The notes beneath the pieces were generated by a model. It saw only the letters and a program-made list of their open reading frames with translations. It was not told where the DNA came from and searched no databases. The position numbers and the translations under genes are program-made. Positions 1 through 8,882 of a DNA stretch of 64,000 nt are shown here, piece by piece. The stretch lies in NCBI RefSeq assembly GCF_048541825.1, contig NZ_CP183332.1:1984001-2048000 (forward strand), read 5' to 3'. The stretch is from Caulobacter sp048541825. GTDB lineage: Bacteria > Pseudomonadota > Alphaproteobacteria > Caulobacterales > Caulobacteraceae. The first letter of the stretch is position 1. Each line of letters opens with the position of its first letter.

Positions 1-116
1 GCGCGGCGCATTACTTGCCCGCCTATGCCGGCAACCTCGACATCATGACCTCGGCGGCGCTGGCGACGGCGGAGAAGATCGTCGCCCGCCGTCCTTTTTC
101 GGAGGTCGCCCAGTGA
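1..116 (+). CDS. mhpF: acetaldehyde dehydrogenase (acylating), C-terminal end only
   Basis: Only the last 37 codons lie in the window, read in the frame that begins at base 3 and stops with TGA at 114-116. The peptide contains HYLPAYAGNLDIMTSAA, a conserved C-terminal stretch of acylating acetaldehyde dehydrogenases (MhpF/BphJ/DmpF). These enzymes oxidise acetaldehyde to acetyl-CoA and work as a channelling complex with 4-hydroxy-2-oxovalerate aldolase. The next gene encodes that partner and starts at a GTG overlapping this stop, which supports the call. The N-terminal NAD-binding and catalytic Cys domains lie outside the window. Confidence 0.85.
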   Translation, partial: AAHYLPAYAGNLDIMTSAALATAEKIVARRPFSEVAQ

Positions 117-1147
117 ACTTCGATCCCTGCCAGACCAAGCTCTACATTCAGGACGTCACCCTGCGCGACGGCATGCACGCCATCCGCCATCGTTATGGCC
201 TGGATGATGTTCGCAACATCGCCAAGGCGCTGGACGAAGCGAAGGTCGACGCCATCGAGATCGCACATGGCGATGGCCTGAACGGCTCCAGCTTCAACTA
301 CGGCTTTGGCGCCCACACCGACTGGGCCTGGATCGAGGCCGTGGCCGAGGTGGTCCGCAACGCCCGGCTAACCACCCTTCTCCTGCCCGGGATCGGCACG
401 ATCCACGACCTCAAACACGCCCACAGGCTGGGCGTCACCTCGGTCCGCGTCGCCACCCACTGCACCGAAGCCGACATCTCCCGCCAGCACATCGCCGCCG
501 CGCGCGACCTGGGCATGGATGTCTCCGGCTTCCTGATGATGAGCCACATGCTGGAGCCCGACGCCCTGGCCCAGCAGGCCAAGCTGATGGAAAGCTATGG
601 CGCCCACTGCGTCTATGTCACCGACTCCGGCGGCGCGCTCGACATGGACGGCGTCACGGCACGGCTCCAAGCCTATGACCGCGTGCTGGATCCCAAGACC
701 GAACGCGGCATTCACGCTCACCACAACCTGTCTCTGGGTGTCGCCAACTCGATGGTCGCCGTGCAGGGCGGCGCGATCCGCGTCGACGCCAGTCTGGCCG
801 GTATGGGCGCCGGGGCCGGCAATGCACCGCTGGAAGTGTTCCTGGCCGCCGCCGACCGGCGTGGCTGGAACCACGGCTGCGACCTCTATCGCCTGATGGA
901 CGCCGCCGAGGATCTGGTCCGCCCACTGCAGGATCGTCCGGTCCGGGTGGACCGCGAGACCCTCGCCCTCGGCTATGCCGGTGTCTACTCGTCGTTCCTG
1001 CGCCATGCCGAACAGGCCAGCCGGACCTATGGCGTGGACACGCGCGACATCCTGGTCGAGTTGGGCCTCCGGCGCATGGTCGGTGGTCAGGAAGACATGA
1101 TCGTCGACGTGGCGCTGGACCTGCTCAAACGCGGCGCTGCGGCCTGA
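113..1147 (+). CDS. mhpE: 4-hydroxy-2-oxovalerate aldolase
   Basis: This 344-residue protein has the usual length of the MhpE/BphI/DmpG family of HMG-CoA-lyase-like TIM-barrel aldolases. It splits 4-hydroxy-2-oxovalerate into pyruvate and acetaldehyde in the last part of catechol meta-cleavage, and passes acetaldehyde to MhpF. LRDGMH at residues 17-22 is the metal-binding and catalytic motif, followed by the typical EIAHGDGL at about 56-63. The gene starts with GTG, and its first codon overlaps the stop of the upstream dehydrogenase, so the two are translationally coupled. The rest of the meta-pathway operon must lie to the left of the window. The following gene is 150 bases away and unrelated in function. 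Confidence 0.93.
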   Translation: MNFDPCQTKLYIQDVTLRDGMHAIRHRYGLDDVRNIAKALDEAKVDAIEIAHGDGLNGSSFNYGFGAHTDWAWIEAVAEVVRNARLTTLLLPGIGTIHDLKHAHRLGVTSVRVATHCTEADISRQHIAAARDLGMDVSGFLMMSHMLEPDALAQQAKLMESYGAHCVYVTDSGGALDMDGVTARLQAYDRVLDPKTERGIHAHHNLSLGVANSMVAVQGGAIRVDASLAGMGAGAGNAPLEVFLAAADRRGWNHGCDLYRLMDAAEDLVRPLQDRPVRVDRETLALGYAGVYSSFLRHAEQASRTYGVDTRDILVELGLRRMVGGQEDMIVDVALDLLKRGAAA

Positions 1148-1298
1148 GGTCTTGGCGAGGCCAGCGACGATCGGTTGGTCGCCCGATACCTCGCGGCACT
1201 GGACGTCACCCGGTGCGCACGGACCCGCGCGATCATTCTCGACAAATTTTCAGTCACCCGAGTGGATTGCATCCACCCGGGCGTTCAAGGGGGCGGCC

Positions 1299-2687
1299 AT
1301 GACCACCACAGGACCATCGATCGACGCCCTCGCGGAACGCGAGAGCGGCTTGAAACGCGGCCTGACGGCGGGACAATTGTCGATGATCGCCATCGGCGGC
1401 GCGATCGGGACCGGCCTCTTCCTCGGCAGCGGGTTCGCCATCGGCCTGGCCGGGCCCAGCGTGCTGATCAGCTACGCCATCGGCGGGGTCATCGCGCTGC
1501 TGCTGATGGGCGCTCTGGCCGAGATGACCGCCGCCCACCCGGGCGCAGGATCGTTCGGTGTCCAGGCCGAACGCTATTTGGGTCCCTTCGCCGGCTTCCT
1601 CATCCGGTACGCCTATCTGTCGGGCATCATCCTCGCGATCGGCACTGAGGTGACGGCGGTGGCGATATACATGAAGGTCTGGCTACCGCAGGTTCCGGGG
1701 CTGGTGTGGATCATCGGCTTCTCCGCCGCCCTGATCGCTGTCAACGCCTTCAGCGTCAGCTTGTTTGGCTCCGTCGAATACGCCTTCTCGCTGATAAAGA
1801 TCGTCGCGATCGTCGGCTTTATCTTGCTGGGAGCGCTTTGGGTGTTCGGCCCTTCGGCGGCCCAAACAGGCGCGGGCTTCCATCTGTACCTAGATCATGG
1901 CGGCTTATTCCCGAACGGTCCGTGGGGGACCTGGGTGGCGGTGATCGTCGCGATTTTCAGCTATTTCAGCATCGAGATGATCGCCGTAGCAGCGGCCGAG
2001 GCGGCAGATCCCCAACGGGCCGTGGTCCGTGCCTTCAAGGCCACGCTGATCCGGCTGGCGGTATTCTACATGGCAACGCTGGCCCTGATGCTGGCGATTG
2101 TACCCTGGACGGTGGCGGGAGCCGGCAAAAGTCCGTTCGTTACGGTGATCGACGCCCTGCAAATTGTCGGTGCGGCCGACGTCATGAATTTCGTAATCCT
2201 GATCGCGGCCTTGTCGGCGATGAACAGCCAACTCTATACAGCCACGCGTATGCTGTTTGGCCTGTCGCGCGCCGGCTTCGCGCCGTCCATCTTTGGTCAA
2301 CTCGATAGCCGGGGCGTACCGGTGAAGGCTTTGGGCATCGCAGCCCTGGGTGTGGCGATCGCGGCCTTGGTTTATACTCTAAGCCCCACAACGGCCTTCA
2401 CGGTGATGATCTCAATTGCCACCTGCGGCGCCATGGTCACCTGGCTGATGATCTTCCTGACCCATCTGGCCTTCCGGAGGCACAACAAGGGCCCGACGGG
2501 TCCCTTTCGGATGTGGGGCGCCCCCTGGACCAGCCTCCTGGGAGCCTGCCTGATGGGAGCCATCCTGCTTACTACCGCTTTCACCGAAGCGTTCCGGCTA
2601 ACCTTGGTTATCGGCGTCCCATTCCTCCTGTTCCTGAGCGGCGCTTACTATCTGCGGTCACTTTCAGGTCCGCGCAAAGCGGCCTAG
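1299..2687 (+). CDS. amino acid permease, APC superfamily
   Basis: A 462-residue polytopic membrane protein with about twelve hydrophobic segments, the usual size for the amino acid transporter (AAT) family. The family signature GGAIGTGLFLGSG lies at residues 33-45 in the first membrane segment. The ATG at 1299 was chosen because it follows AAGGGGG at a suitable distance; the open frame extends about 150 bases further upstream without family resemblance. Family members import amino acids or GABA by proton symport across the inner membrane, but the substrate cannot be told from sequence. It stands alone between the meta-pathway genes and a gene-poor region. Confidence 0.88.
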   Translation: MTTTGPSIDALAERESGLKRGLTAGQLSMIAIGGAIGTGLFLGSGFAIGLAGPSVLISYAIGGVIALLLMGALAEMTAAHPGAGSFGVQAERYLGPFAGFLIRYAYLSGIILAIGTEVTAVAIYMKVWLPQVPGLVWIIGFSAALIAVNAFSVSLFGSVEYAFSLIKIVAIVGFILLGALWVFGPSAAQTGAGFHLYLDHGGLFPNGPWGTWVAVIVAIFSYFSIEMIAVAAAEAADPQRAVVRAFKATLIRLAVFYMATLALMLAIVPWTVAGAGKSPFVTVIDALQIVGAADVMNFVILIAALSAMNSQLYTATRMLFGLSRAGFAPSIFGQLDSRGVPVKALGIAALGVAIAALVYTLSPTTAFTVMISIATCGAMVTWLMIFLTHLAFRRHNKGPTGPFRMWGAPWTSLLGACLMGAILLTTAFTEAFRLTLVIGVPFLLFLSGAYYLRSLSGPRKAA

Positions 2688-3508
2688 TTCCAATTGCCGA
2701 CGTGCCTAAACCTTCGGAATGAAGCGTCCTTTCTAGGTGCCTATCACCCCGCTAGGGGGATCCTTCTTCCACGGCGCTGCACAGACCAAGCGAACCCCTT
2801 CACGGGTCCGGTGACCAGTTCATCGGATAGCGAGCACCACAGCGGCTCAAAGCGGAGGGTCCGTTGATCCGATAACCCGACCAGGTCGCACAGGCCCGAA
2901 CCGCTCAAGACGCCGATCACCCAGTCCTAAATGCCGTTCCTTTCTGATCCCAGGAACCGTTGATACGTCATCCGTGGGCAATCTGGCAGGCGCGCCTTGC
3001 AAGCCTAAGGCGTATCGTCAGCCCAAATTTGGGGACGCCAATTTGGACCGTTTGCACCGTGCGCCTTACATCAGCATGGACCTCGCTCGGCTCAACATGT
3101 GCCCGACTTCCGAGCGGTGCGATCATGATCAACGTCGCTCGATGCATAAACTTGCGCTTTGATACTGATGCCCACCCATTTGATCCAGAATTGCAAAGGG
3201 GGGGGAGCGTGTTCAGCGAACAGGCGGAACGCTGCAAGCCAATTGAAACTGGCCATAAAGGACGCCTTGTAGTCTTCGCGAGCGACCCTCTGATACCTCT
3301 TTTCCCGGCCCATCAGTCCTCACCGGCGGCTCGACGTTGAGTTGGTCAGGTTGGTCGTCATGAGACTGGCTGACCATCCGAAAGGTTAACAGTTAGGTGC
3401 TTCATCGACGAAGCTGCGCCAGAAGCGGACATTGGCGTGCTCCCAGGATGTTGACGTTGCCACCCAGTACGGCGCAATCGAGGCGCAGTGAACTGGAAGG
3501 ACGACCAC
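2688..3508. other. gene-poor region, nothing recognised
   Basis: About 820 bases without a convincing gene. The open frames here (for example 2960-3340 on plus, 2968-3237 on minus) lack ribosome sites, lack the strong third-position GC of neighbouring genes and resemble no family I know. Base composition looks less GC-rich than the flanks. A small imperfect inverted repeat (CCAAATT at 3023-3029, AATTTGG at 3040-3046) is the only structure seen. It may be decayed insertion DNA. Confidence 0.5.
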
Positions 3509-3982
3509 ATGGCTTTGCTCGACGAGCTCAAAGCTGACCAACTCGCCGCGCGCAAGTTGAGCGACCGTCTGAGGGCTGACCTGCTGACCACGTTGATCGG
3601 CGAAGCTGCGCAGATCACGACCGAAGAATTCAAGCGCGGCGTGACGGAAGTCACTGAGGAAAAGGTCCTCGCAACCGTCGCTAAGTTCTTGAAGAACACG
3701 AAGCTGACGCTGGAGAACCTCACCACCGAACGCGCGCGCCTGATCGAAGCCGGAGGCGAGGCGTCGAAGGTAGATGAGCGGACAAGGGCGGCTGAAACCG
3801 AACTGGCGATACTGACCTCGTATGGCCCAAAGCAGATGACGGAAGCGCAACTGCACGAGGTCATCAGCGACTTCAGGGCCAAAAACCCCGACGCCAACGT
3901 CGGGACGATCATGGCCCACCTGAAGACGAGCTTCGGCGGCCAATATGACGGCAAGGCGGCCAGCGCGTTGGCCAAGGCTTAA
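3509..3982 (+). CDS. GatB/YqeY domain protein
   Basis: A 157-residue, mostly helical, charged protein resembling the YqeY family: an N-terminal helical pair (MALLDELKADQLAARK) and a tail domain ending SFGGQYDGKAASALAK, close to the usual GxxDG(K) C-terminal signature. YqeY proteins share the tRNA-binding tail domain of GatB, and their role is unclear. The ATG at 3509 is preferred over a GTG at 3488 because GGAAGGA lies seven bases upstream. It stands alone in an otherwise gene-poor stretch. The divergent sequence suggests a mobile-element version rather than the housekeeping copy usually found near carA/dnaG; that part is inference. Confidence 0.75.
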   Translation: MALLDELKADQLAARKLSDRLRADLLTTLIGEAAQITTEEFKRGVTEVTEEKVLATVAKFLKNTKLTLENLTTERARLIEAGGEASKVDERTRAAETELAILTSYGPKQMTEAQLHEVISDFRAKNPDANVGTIMAHLKTSFGGQYDGKAASALAKA

Positions 3983-4244
3983 ATTGCGGACTACTTCGCA
4001 GTCTCGTGGCGGGACCCGGAGCGGGGCTGCGTCACTGGTGGATAATTGCTGAGAAGCCCGTCGCGATTATGGGCCGCACTCAGCGACCCAAGTTCGATCC
4101 CCCTCGCAGCCACAACCGATGTCGGCTTCTGTGGCGACTTCGCGCCAATTGCGGACTCAAGCACCGGTCCAGAAACACGACATTCAGGCGAGTAGTTTTC
4201 GCAACCTGCGCACAGGCGAGGCGCGACCAAAGATCAAGGCAAGG

Positions 4245-5471
4245 CTACTCGCCGTTCGGCGTGGAAGTCCGAATGCGCACCGCGACGCCATCGGCGATGG
4301 ACTGCCCCGGATGGAGCACTACCCGCTCTCCCGGCTTCAGCCCGGCGCGGGCCTCGGCCAGTTCCCCGTTGTTGTGGCCGATCCCGACCCGTTGCAGGCG
4401 AGCACGGTTACCTTCGACCTTGAATACCGCCCACTGTCCCTGATGCCGGAACAGGGCGGACACAGGCGTCCGAAGCACTGCCTCGGCCCGCCAGACCGTG
4501 ACTGCCGTCTCCACACGATAGCCATGGCCGACCGCCGCCCAGGCTGCAGGAGGATTGATTGGCTCGATGACCACATTGACCCGTTGCTCCTCGACACCGA
4601 GGGCCGAGACTTTGAGGAAGCCATAGGGTTCGACCTGCCGGACACGGCCCTCAAGCGCCGGGCCATCCCCCCAAGCGTCGATCACGACAGGCGCCCCTAC
4701 GGAAATTCGCGCCGCGTCACTCGACAGGAGCTCGGCGACCACTTCTAGATCGCGAGGGTCGCCGATCTCGATCACCGGCGCGCCCTGGGCGATGACGCTT
4801 TCGCTCTCCTGCAGCACCCGCAAAACACGGCCTGTCACCGGCGCGCGAAGAGCCACCGCCCGGCCGCCGGACCGCGCGGCGGTTGGCTCGATTAAACGCA
4901 CGCGGGCCGCCTCGAGCGCCGCTTGCTGGACGCCGACGCCAGCGCGGGCATTGCCCACGACGGCGGCGGCGGTGCGGGCGTCGAGGCGTGCGCGGTCGAG
5001 GGCGCTCCGCGACGCGACCGATGCGGCGAACAGTGTCTCGGTACGGCCGGCTTCGAGACGAGCGTAGGTCAGCCGGGCTTCAGCGCCTTCCAGCTCGGCG
5101 CGCGCGAGGGCCAGGGCGGCCTCGGCCGAACGGACCCCGGCCTGGATTTCCTGGCGGGACCTTTCGTCCATGAAGGTCGCCGGTCCCGGCTGGATGATCG
5201 CGATCACCGCCCCGGCCTCAACCCGTTCGCCCGCGCGGTTGCCGATCCGCATCAAACGGCCGGAGACAGGCGCGGACACCACATAAACGTTGCGGGCCCG
5301 CGTTCGCGCCTCGTCACGAACCGCGACAGTCAAGGGGCCTGCGGTGACCTCGGCGATGTCCACCAGAACCGGTCGTGGACGGAAGGCCAAGAGCAGCAGC
5401 GCCGCCACCGCCAGCACGGCGGCGACCCAGAACAGCGTCCGGAATTTGAGATTGAACCGGTTGATCTTCAC
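4245..5471 (-). CDS. periplasmic adaptor (HlyD/DevB-like membrane fusion protein)
   Basis: A 408-residue protein with one N-terminal membrane segment (about residues 13-30), a lipoyl-like half-motif (VSAPVSGRLMRI, about 65-76), an alanine- and arginine-rich helical hairpin (about 105-200), a second lipoyl half (ALRAPVTGRVLRVL) and a beta-barrel and membrane-proximal domain at the end. This is the architecture of adaptors that connect an inner-membrane ABC transporter to an outer-membrane channel. It is the last gene of a three-gene minus-strand operon, four bases after the permease stop. No outer-membrane TolC-type gene is nearby, so a shared one would be needed. The substrate is unknown. Confidence 0.88.
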   Translation of the reverse strand: MKINRFNLKFRTLFWVAAVLAVAALLLLAFRPRPVLVDIAEVTAGPLTVAVRDEARTRARNVYVVSAPVSGRLMRIGNRAGERVEAGAVIAIIQPGPATFMDERSRQEIQAGVRSAEAALALARAELEGAEARLTYARLEAGRTETLFAASVASRSALDRARLDARTAAAVVGNARAGVGVQQAALEAARVRLIEPTAARSGGRAVALRAPVTGRVLRVLQESESVIAQGAPVIEIGDPRDLEVVAELLSSDAARISVGAPVVIDAWGDGPALEGRVRQVEPYGFLKVSALGVEEQRVNVVIEPINPPAAWAAVGHGYRVETAVTVWRAEAVLRTPVSALFRHQGQWAVFKVEGNRARLQRVGIGHNNGELAEARAGLKPGERVVLHPGQSIADGVAVRIRTSTPNGE

Positions 5472-5475
5472 GGCG

Positions 5476-7863
5476 CTACTCTCCGGTCTTCAAGGCTTCG
5501 GCCAGGTCGAGCCTGTCGATCTGACGCCGCACCGTCAGACTGGCCACGACAGTGATGACCAGCACCACCGCCCCGGCCATGCCGAAGGTCGCTGGAGCGA
5601 CGGCGAAGGGCAGCCGGAACAGGTCCGAACTCATGGCGCGGGCGAGATACCAGGCCAGACCAGCCCCTGCCGCCGCGCCCAGCGGCAGGGCCAGCAGCGT
5701 CAGGAAGGCCACTTCGCCGAGCAGTATGTAGGATACGTCGGCGCGCGAGAAGCCGAGCACCCGCAGTGAAGCCAGCTCCCGCTGGCGCTCGGCGAAGGAA
5801 ATGCGAACCGTGTTGTAGACTACCCCCGAAGCGATCAGGCCGGCGAAGAAGAAGAAGGTCAGGATAGATCGGCCGAGGTTCTCATCGAGCATGGCGGCCA
5901 GCCGTTTGACGGCCTCCGCCTGCAGGCTCACCCCCGCGACCGACGGCGTCTCCTTCAGGCGCGCATAGAGGCCCCCGGTCCGGTCGGCGTCGACCGTCAG
6001 CCAGGCCCCGGACACCAGCGCCCCTTCTTCCAGAGACCGGTTCAGGTCCTCAATCCGCATCCGCGCCCCGGAGCCCACATAGCTGGTGGTGACGGCCGAG
6101 ACCCGCAGAGCCAGCAGCGGCCGGCGGCCTTCCGTGACCTGCGCCTCGATGATGTCGCCGGCCTTGATCCGGAGCTTGGCGGCCAGGTCGCTGGACAGGA
6201 CCAGGCCGCCGGGATGCGGCTGGATCGGTCGGTTGTGGGTATCGACCATCCTCGACAGGATGCCGTCCAGCGGCGCGCCGGTGATCACTGCCCGCTCCTC
6301 GCGCGCGCCGTGGCGCAGGCGAACCGAAACGAGACGAAACGGCTCGGCCGCCAGCACCCCCTCTTCGCGGGCCAGACTGAACAGGGCAGCACGTGACCGG
6401 GGCTCGACGAAGCTCACGGACACGTCGTGGGGGTTGGATACGGTGAAACTGGAATCGATCATCACCTTGATCGCGTCCATCATCGACATAGTGCCGATCA
6501 GGAGAGCGCCCGAGGCCGCGATCCCGGCCACGGTCAGGGCCGCCCGCCAGGGCCAGCGAATGATCTGGCGCAGGATCATGCGCGATTGCTGGTCGAGGAC
6601 CTTGATCCGGGTGATCCAGGCCCCAGCGGCCTTGGAATAGTCGGGCGGCGGCGCGGGGGTCATCGCTTCCGCCGGGTTCAGGTTCGCGGCCCGCCGCACC
6701 GCCAGGGCCGCGCCACCCATAACCGTCAACATGGCCACACCAACCACGGTCGCGTAGTCGGCCGGATCCGCCTGGAACAGGAGGAAGGGGAAGCGGTAGT
6801 ATTCCATATAAAGCCCCGCCATGCCGCGACCGAGCCAGATCCCGGCGGCGCCACCGATCAGCACGCCCGTCACCGCGATGACGGCGACCAGCTTGAGATA
6901 GTGGCCGATGATGTCTCGGTCCCGGTAGCCGAAGGCTTTCAACAGTCCGATCCCTGCGCGCTGAACGGCGATCAGCCTTGACACCACGACATTGACCAGG
7001 AAGGCCGCCACCAGCAGAAAGATCGGCGGCAGCACCCGCCCCATGGTCGCCAGCTGGTCGATCTCGCTGGACACGAATGCGTCCGAGACCTGATCGGCGC
7101 GGCCATAGGCGCCCGGGGCGCCATAGGGCTCCAGAAGACGATCCAGCCGGGCGATCACCGCCGGCTCAGAGGCGTCGCGGGAGAGGCGCACCACCGCCTC
7201 GTTGAAGGCTTCGTCCTGATTGACGGCCTGGGCCAGGGCGTTGCGCCGCATCAAGAGCACGCCGAACAACCGGTCATCGGGCACGAACTGGCCCGGGCCG
7301 ATGGCGTAAACGTGCTCCGGCGACAGGACGATCCCGACCACGGTCAAACGGCGGCGGCCGCCGTAGAGGGTTACCGGAACCGGATCGCCAATCTCGAGCC
7401 GGTGGGCGTCGGCGAAGGCCTGGAGCACCACCGCCTCGTCCCGCTGTCCTGCGATCGGAAGACGGCCTCGGACCAGGTGGAGCCGATTGACCGCCGCCTC
7501 GCCCACGTCCGGCAAGGACAGGACTTCGCCGGTCGCTGGCGCGCTCATCCCCTCCATGGCGAAGAGCGCCGGAACCCGAATGCGGGTCGCCGCCGCCTGG
7601 ACCCCCTCGATGGCCCGGATGTCGGCGATCAGACGCTGCGGTGCGCGCACCACTGGGGCCCAGACGTCGGCGAACAGATAGCGTTCATAGTAGGCGCGCC
7701 GGGTCTCCTGTAGCGAACTCAGCATCCCGGCGGAGAGCAGATGAACGGCGACGCCGCCGGCGATGACAAAGGCGATCGCCAGCGCCTGGGTCTTCATGCG
7801 CCAGAGATCCCGCACCAGCTTGCGGTCCAGCGCACCCATCCAGGCCGGCGGATGGTTCACCAC
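5476..7863 (-). CDS. ABC transporter permease, duplicated FtsX/MacB type
   Basis: A 795-residue membrane protein with two FtsX-like halves. Each half has a cluster of membrane helices (about residues 27-50 and 280-400 in the first, about 440-465 and 660-785 in the second) around large periplasmic domains. The pattern fits mechanotransmission-type ABC exporters such as DevC or YbbP rather than classical transport channels. It overlaps the upstream ATPase by seven bases and is followed by the adaptor gene, so all three should form one complex spanning the envelope. Substrate unknown; lipids, peptides and glycolipids are all possible for this family. Confidence 0.88.
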   Translation of the reverse strand: MVNHPPAWMGALDRKLVRDLWRMKTQALAIAFVIAGGVAVHLLSAGMLSSLQETRRAYYERYLFADVWAPVVRAPQRLIADIRAIEGVQAAATRIRVPALFAMEGMSAPATGEVLSLPDVGEAAVNRLHLVRGRLPIAGQRDEAVVLQAFADAHRLEIGDPVPVTLYGGRRRLTVVGIVLSPEHVYAIGPGQFVPDDRLFGVLLMRRNALAQAVNQDEAFNEAVVRLSRDASEPAVIARLDRLLEPYGAPGAYGRADQVSDAFVSSEIDQLATMGRVLPPIFLLVAAFLVNVVVSRLIAVQRAGIGLLKAFGYRDRDIIGHYLKLVAVIAVTGVLIGGAAGIWLGRGMAGLYMEYYRFPFLLFQADPADYATVVGVAMLTVMGGAALAVRRAANLNPAEAMTPAPPPDYSKAAGAWITRIKVLDQQSRMILRQIIRWPWRAALTVAGIAASGALLIGTMSMMDAIKVMIDSSFTVSNPHDVSVSFVEPRSRAALFSLAREEGVLAAEPFRLVSVRLRHGAREERAVITGAPLDGILSRMVDTHNRPIQPHPGGLVLSSDLAAKLRIKAGDIIEAQVTEGRRPLLALRVSAVTTSYVGSGARMRIEDLNRSLEEGALVSGAWLTVDADRTGGLYARLKETPSVAGVSLQAEAVKRLAAMLDENLGRSILTFFFFAGLIASGVVYNTVRISFAERQRELASLRVLGFSRADVSYILLGEVAFLTLLALPLGAAAGAGLAWYLARAMSSDLFRLPFAVAPATFGMAGAVVLVITVVASLTVRRQIDRLDLAEALKTGE

Positions 7864-8618
7864 GAGACCTCCCCGGGCAGCCGCTTGTCGGGGTTCTCGC
7901 GCAACTCGCGCACCCGCCCATCGGCAAATATCACCACGCGATCAGCGATGGCGGCGATGGCGGCGTTGTGCGTGATCAGCAGGGTCGTGGCGCCCAGGCT
8001 GTCGTTGACCGTTTTAAGCGCCTCCAGAACCCGCACACCGGTGGCGGAGTCCAAGGCGCCCGTAGGCTCGTCGCACAGCAGGACTGACGGCTGCTTGGCC
8101 ACAGCGCGCGCAATGGCCACGCGCTGCTGCTCGCCGCCGGACATCTGGGCCGGAAAGTGATCCAGACGGTTCTCCAGGCCGACCATGGCGAGGGCCTCTT
8201 CGGGACGGAGCGGGGCCTCGGCGATCTCGGTGACCAGGGCGACGTTCTCGCGCGCGGTCAGGCTCGGCATCAGATTGTAGAATTGGAAGACGAACCCGAC
8301 GTGCCGACGGCGGTATTCGGTCAGCTGGTGCTGGTCCGCCCGACTGATGTCATTCCCCCGGAACAGAACTTCGCCGCTAGTCGGCGTGTCGAGCCCGCCG
8401 AGAATGTTCAGGAAGGTCGACTTGCCGCTACCGGACGCGCCAAGCACCACGACCATCTCGCCGTCTGGCAGATCGAGGTCGACACCCCGGAGAGCGTGAA
8501 CGGCCCCAGGACCGGAGCCATAGACCCTAGTCACGGCCCGAGCGCGAAAGCAGAGCCGCGATGACGCCGTCGTAGCGAGCGTATCCACGGCGGCCATCAT
8601 GCCGTCGCCGTGAGCCAT
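7857..8618 (-). CDS. ABC transporter ATP-binding protein (DevA/MacB/LolD type)
   Basis: A 253-residue ATPase with Walker A GASGSGKST at about residues 60-68, the ABC signature MSGGEQQRVAIARA, Walker B LLCDEPTGALD and the switch histidine in LLITHN. It powers the permease encoded next. The frame is open for another 57 codons upstream, but family similarity begins about 22 residues after the chosen ATG at 8618, which has a modest GGGA upstream; ATGs at 8600 and 8597 are alternatives. It is the first gene of the minus-strand exporter operon. A FixK/FNR-like box sits about 97 bases upstream of the start, so the operon may respond to oxygen. Confidence 0.9.
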   Translation of the reverse strand: MAHGDGMMAAVDTLATTASSRLCFRARAVTRVYGSGPGAVHALRGVDLDLPDGEMVVVLGASGSGKSTFLNILGGLDTPTSGEVLFRGNDISRADQHQLTEYRRRHVGFVFQFYNLMPSLTARENVALVTEIAEAPLRPEEALAMVGLENRLDHFPAQMSGGEQQRVAIARAVAKQPSVLLCDEPTGALDSATGVRVLEALKTVNDSLGATTLLITHNAAIAAIADRVVIFADGRVRELRENPDKRLPGEVSW

Positions 8619-8714
8619 CGGTGTCCCGGTGCGATTGACTGTTGCGTCCCCAAGGACATGGCGCGGTGATTCCGGTCGGTCGGCACAAGGTGCCAGTCGA
8701 TGGACGTCCACCCC

Positions 8715-8728
8715 GTGATCTGGATCAA
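8715..8728. promoter_or_regulatory. FixK/FNR-type binding site
   Basis: GTGATCTGGATCAA matches TTGAT-N4-ATCAA at nine of ten defined positions. It lies in the 264-base region between the divergent exporter operon (start 8618) and the beta-CASP/phosphorylase/PRPP operon (start 8883). The distance suits activation of the minus-strand operon (centre 104 bases from its ATG) and leaves a 155-base leader on the plus side. Caulobacter FixK and related Crp/FNR regulators use this motif under low oxygen. No transcript start was determined. Confidence 0.6.
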
Positions 8729-8882
8729 TTATGCCCTTCGCGCACTCGATCAGGAGCGATCGAGGACGTAGAAAACCGCCGAGTCTCACCTTCGGGTTGA
8801 AGCCATGAGCTCAATTAGGCTGCACGCCGCCGCCCGCCCTGTTTATGGTGAAGGCTGATCGCGTCAGATGAAGTAGGAATGG

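Noticed and set aside
2960..3340. A 126-codon frame in the gene-poor region
   Set aside because: No ribosome site, no family resemblance and unlike codon use.
4085..4105. GTTCGATCCCC near 4091 as a tRNA fragment
   Set aside because: No pairing arm precedes it and no cloverleaf can be built.
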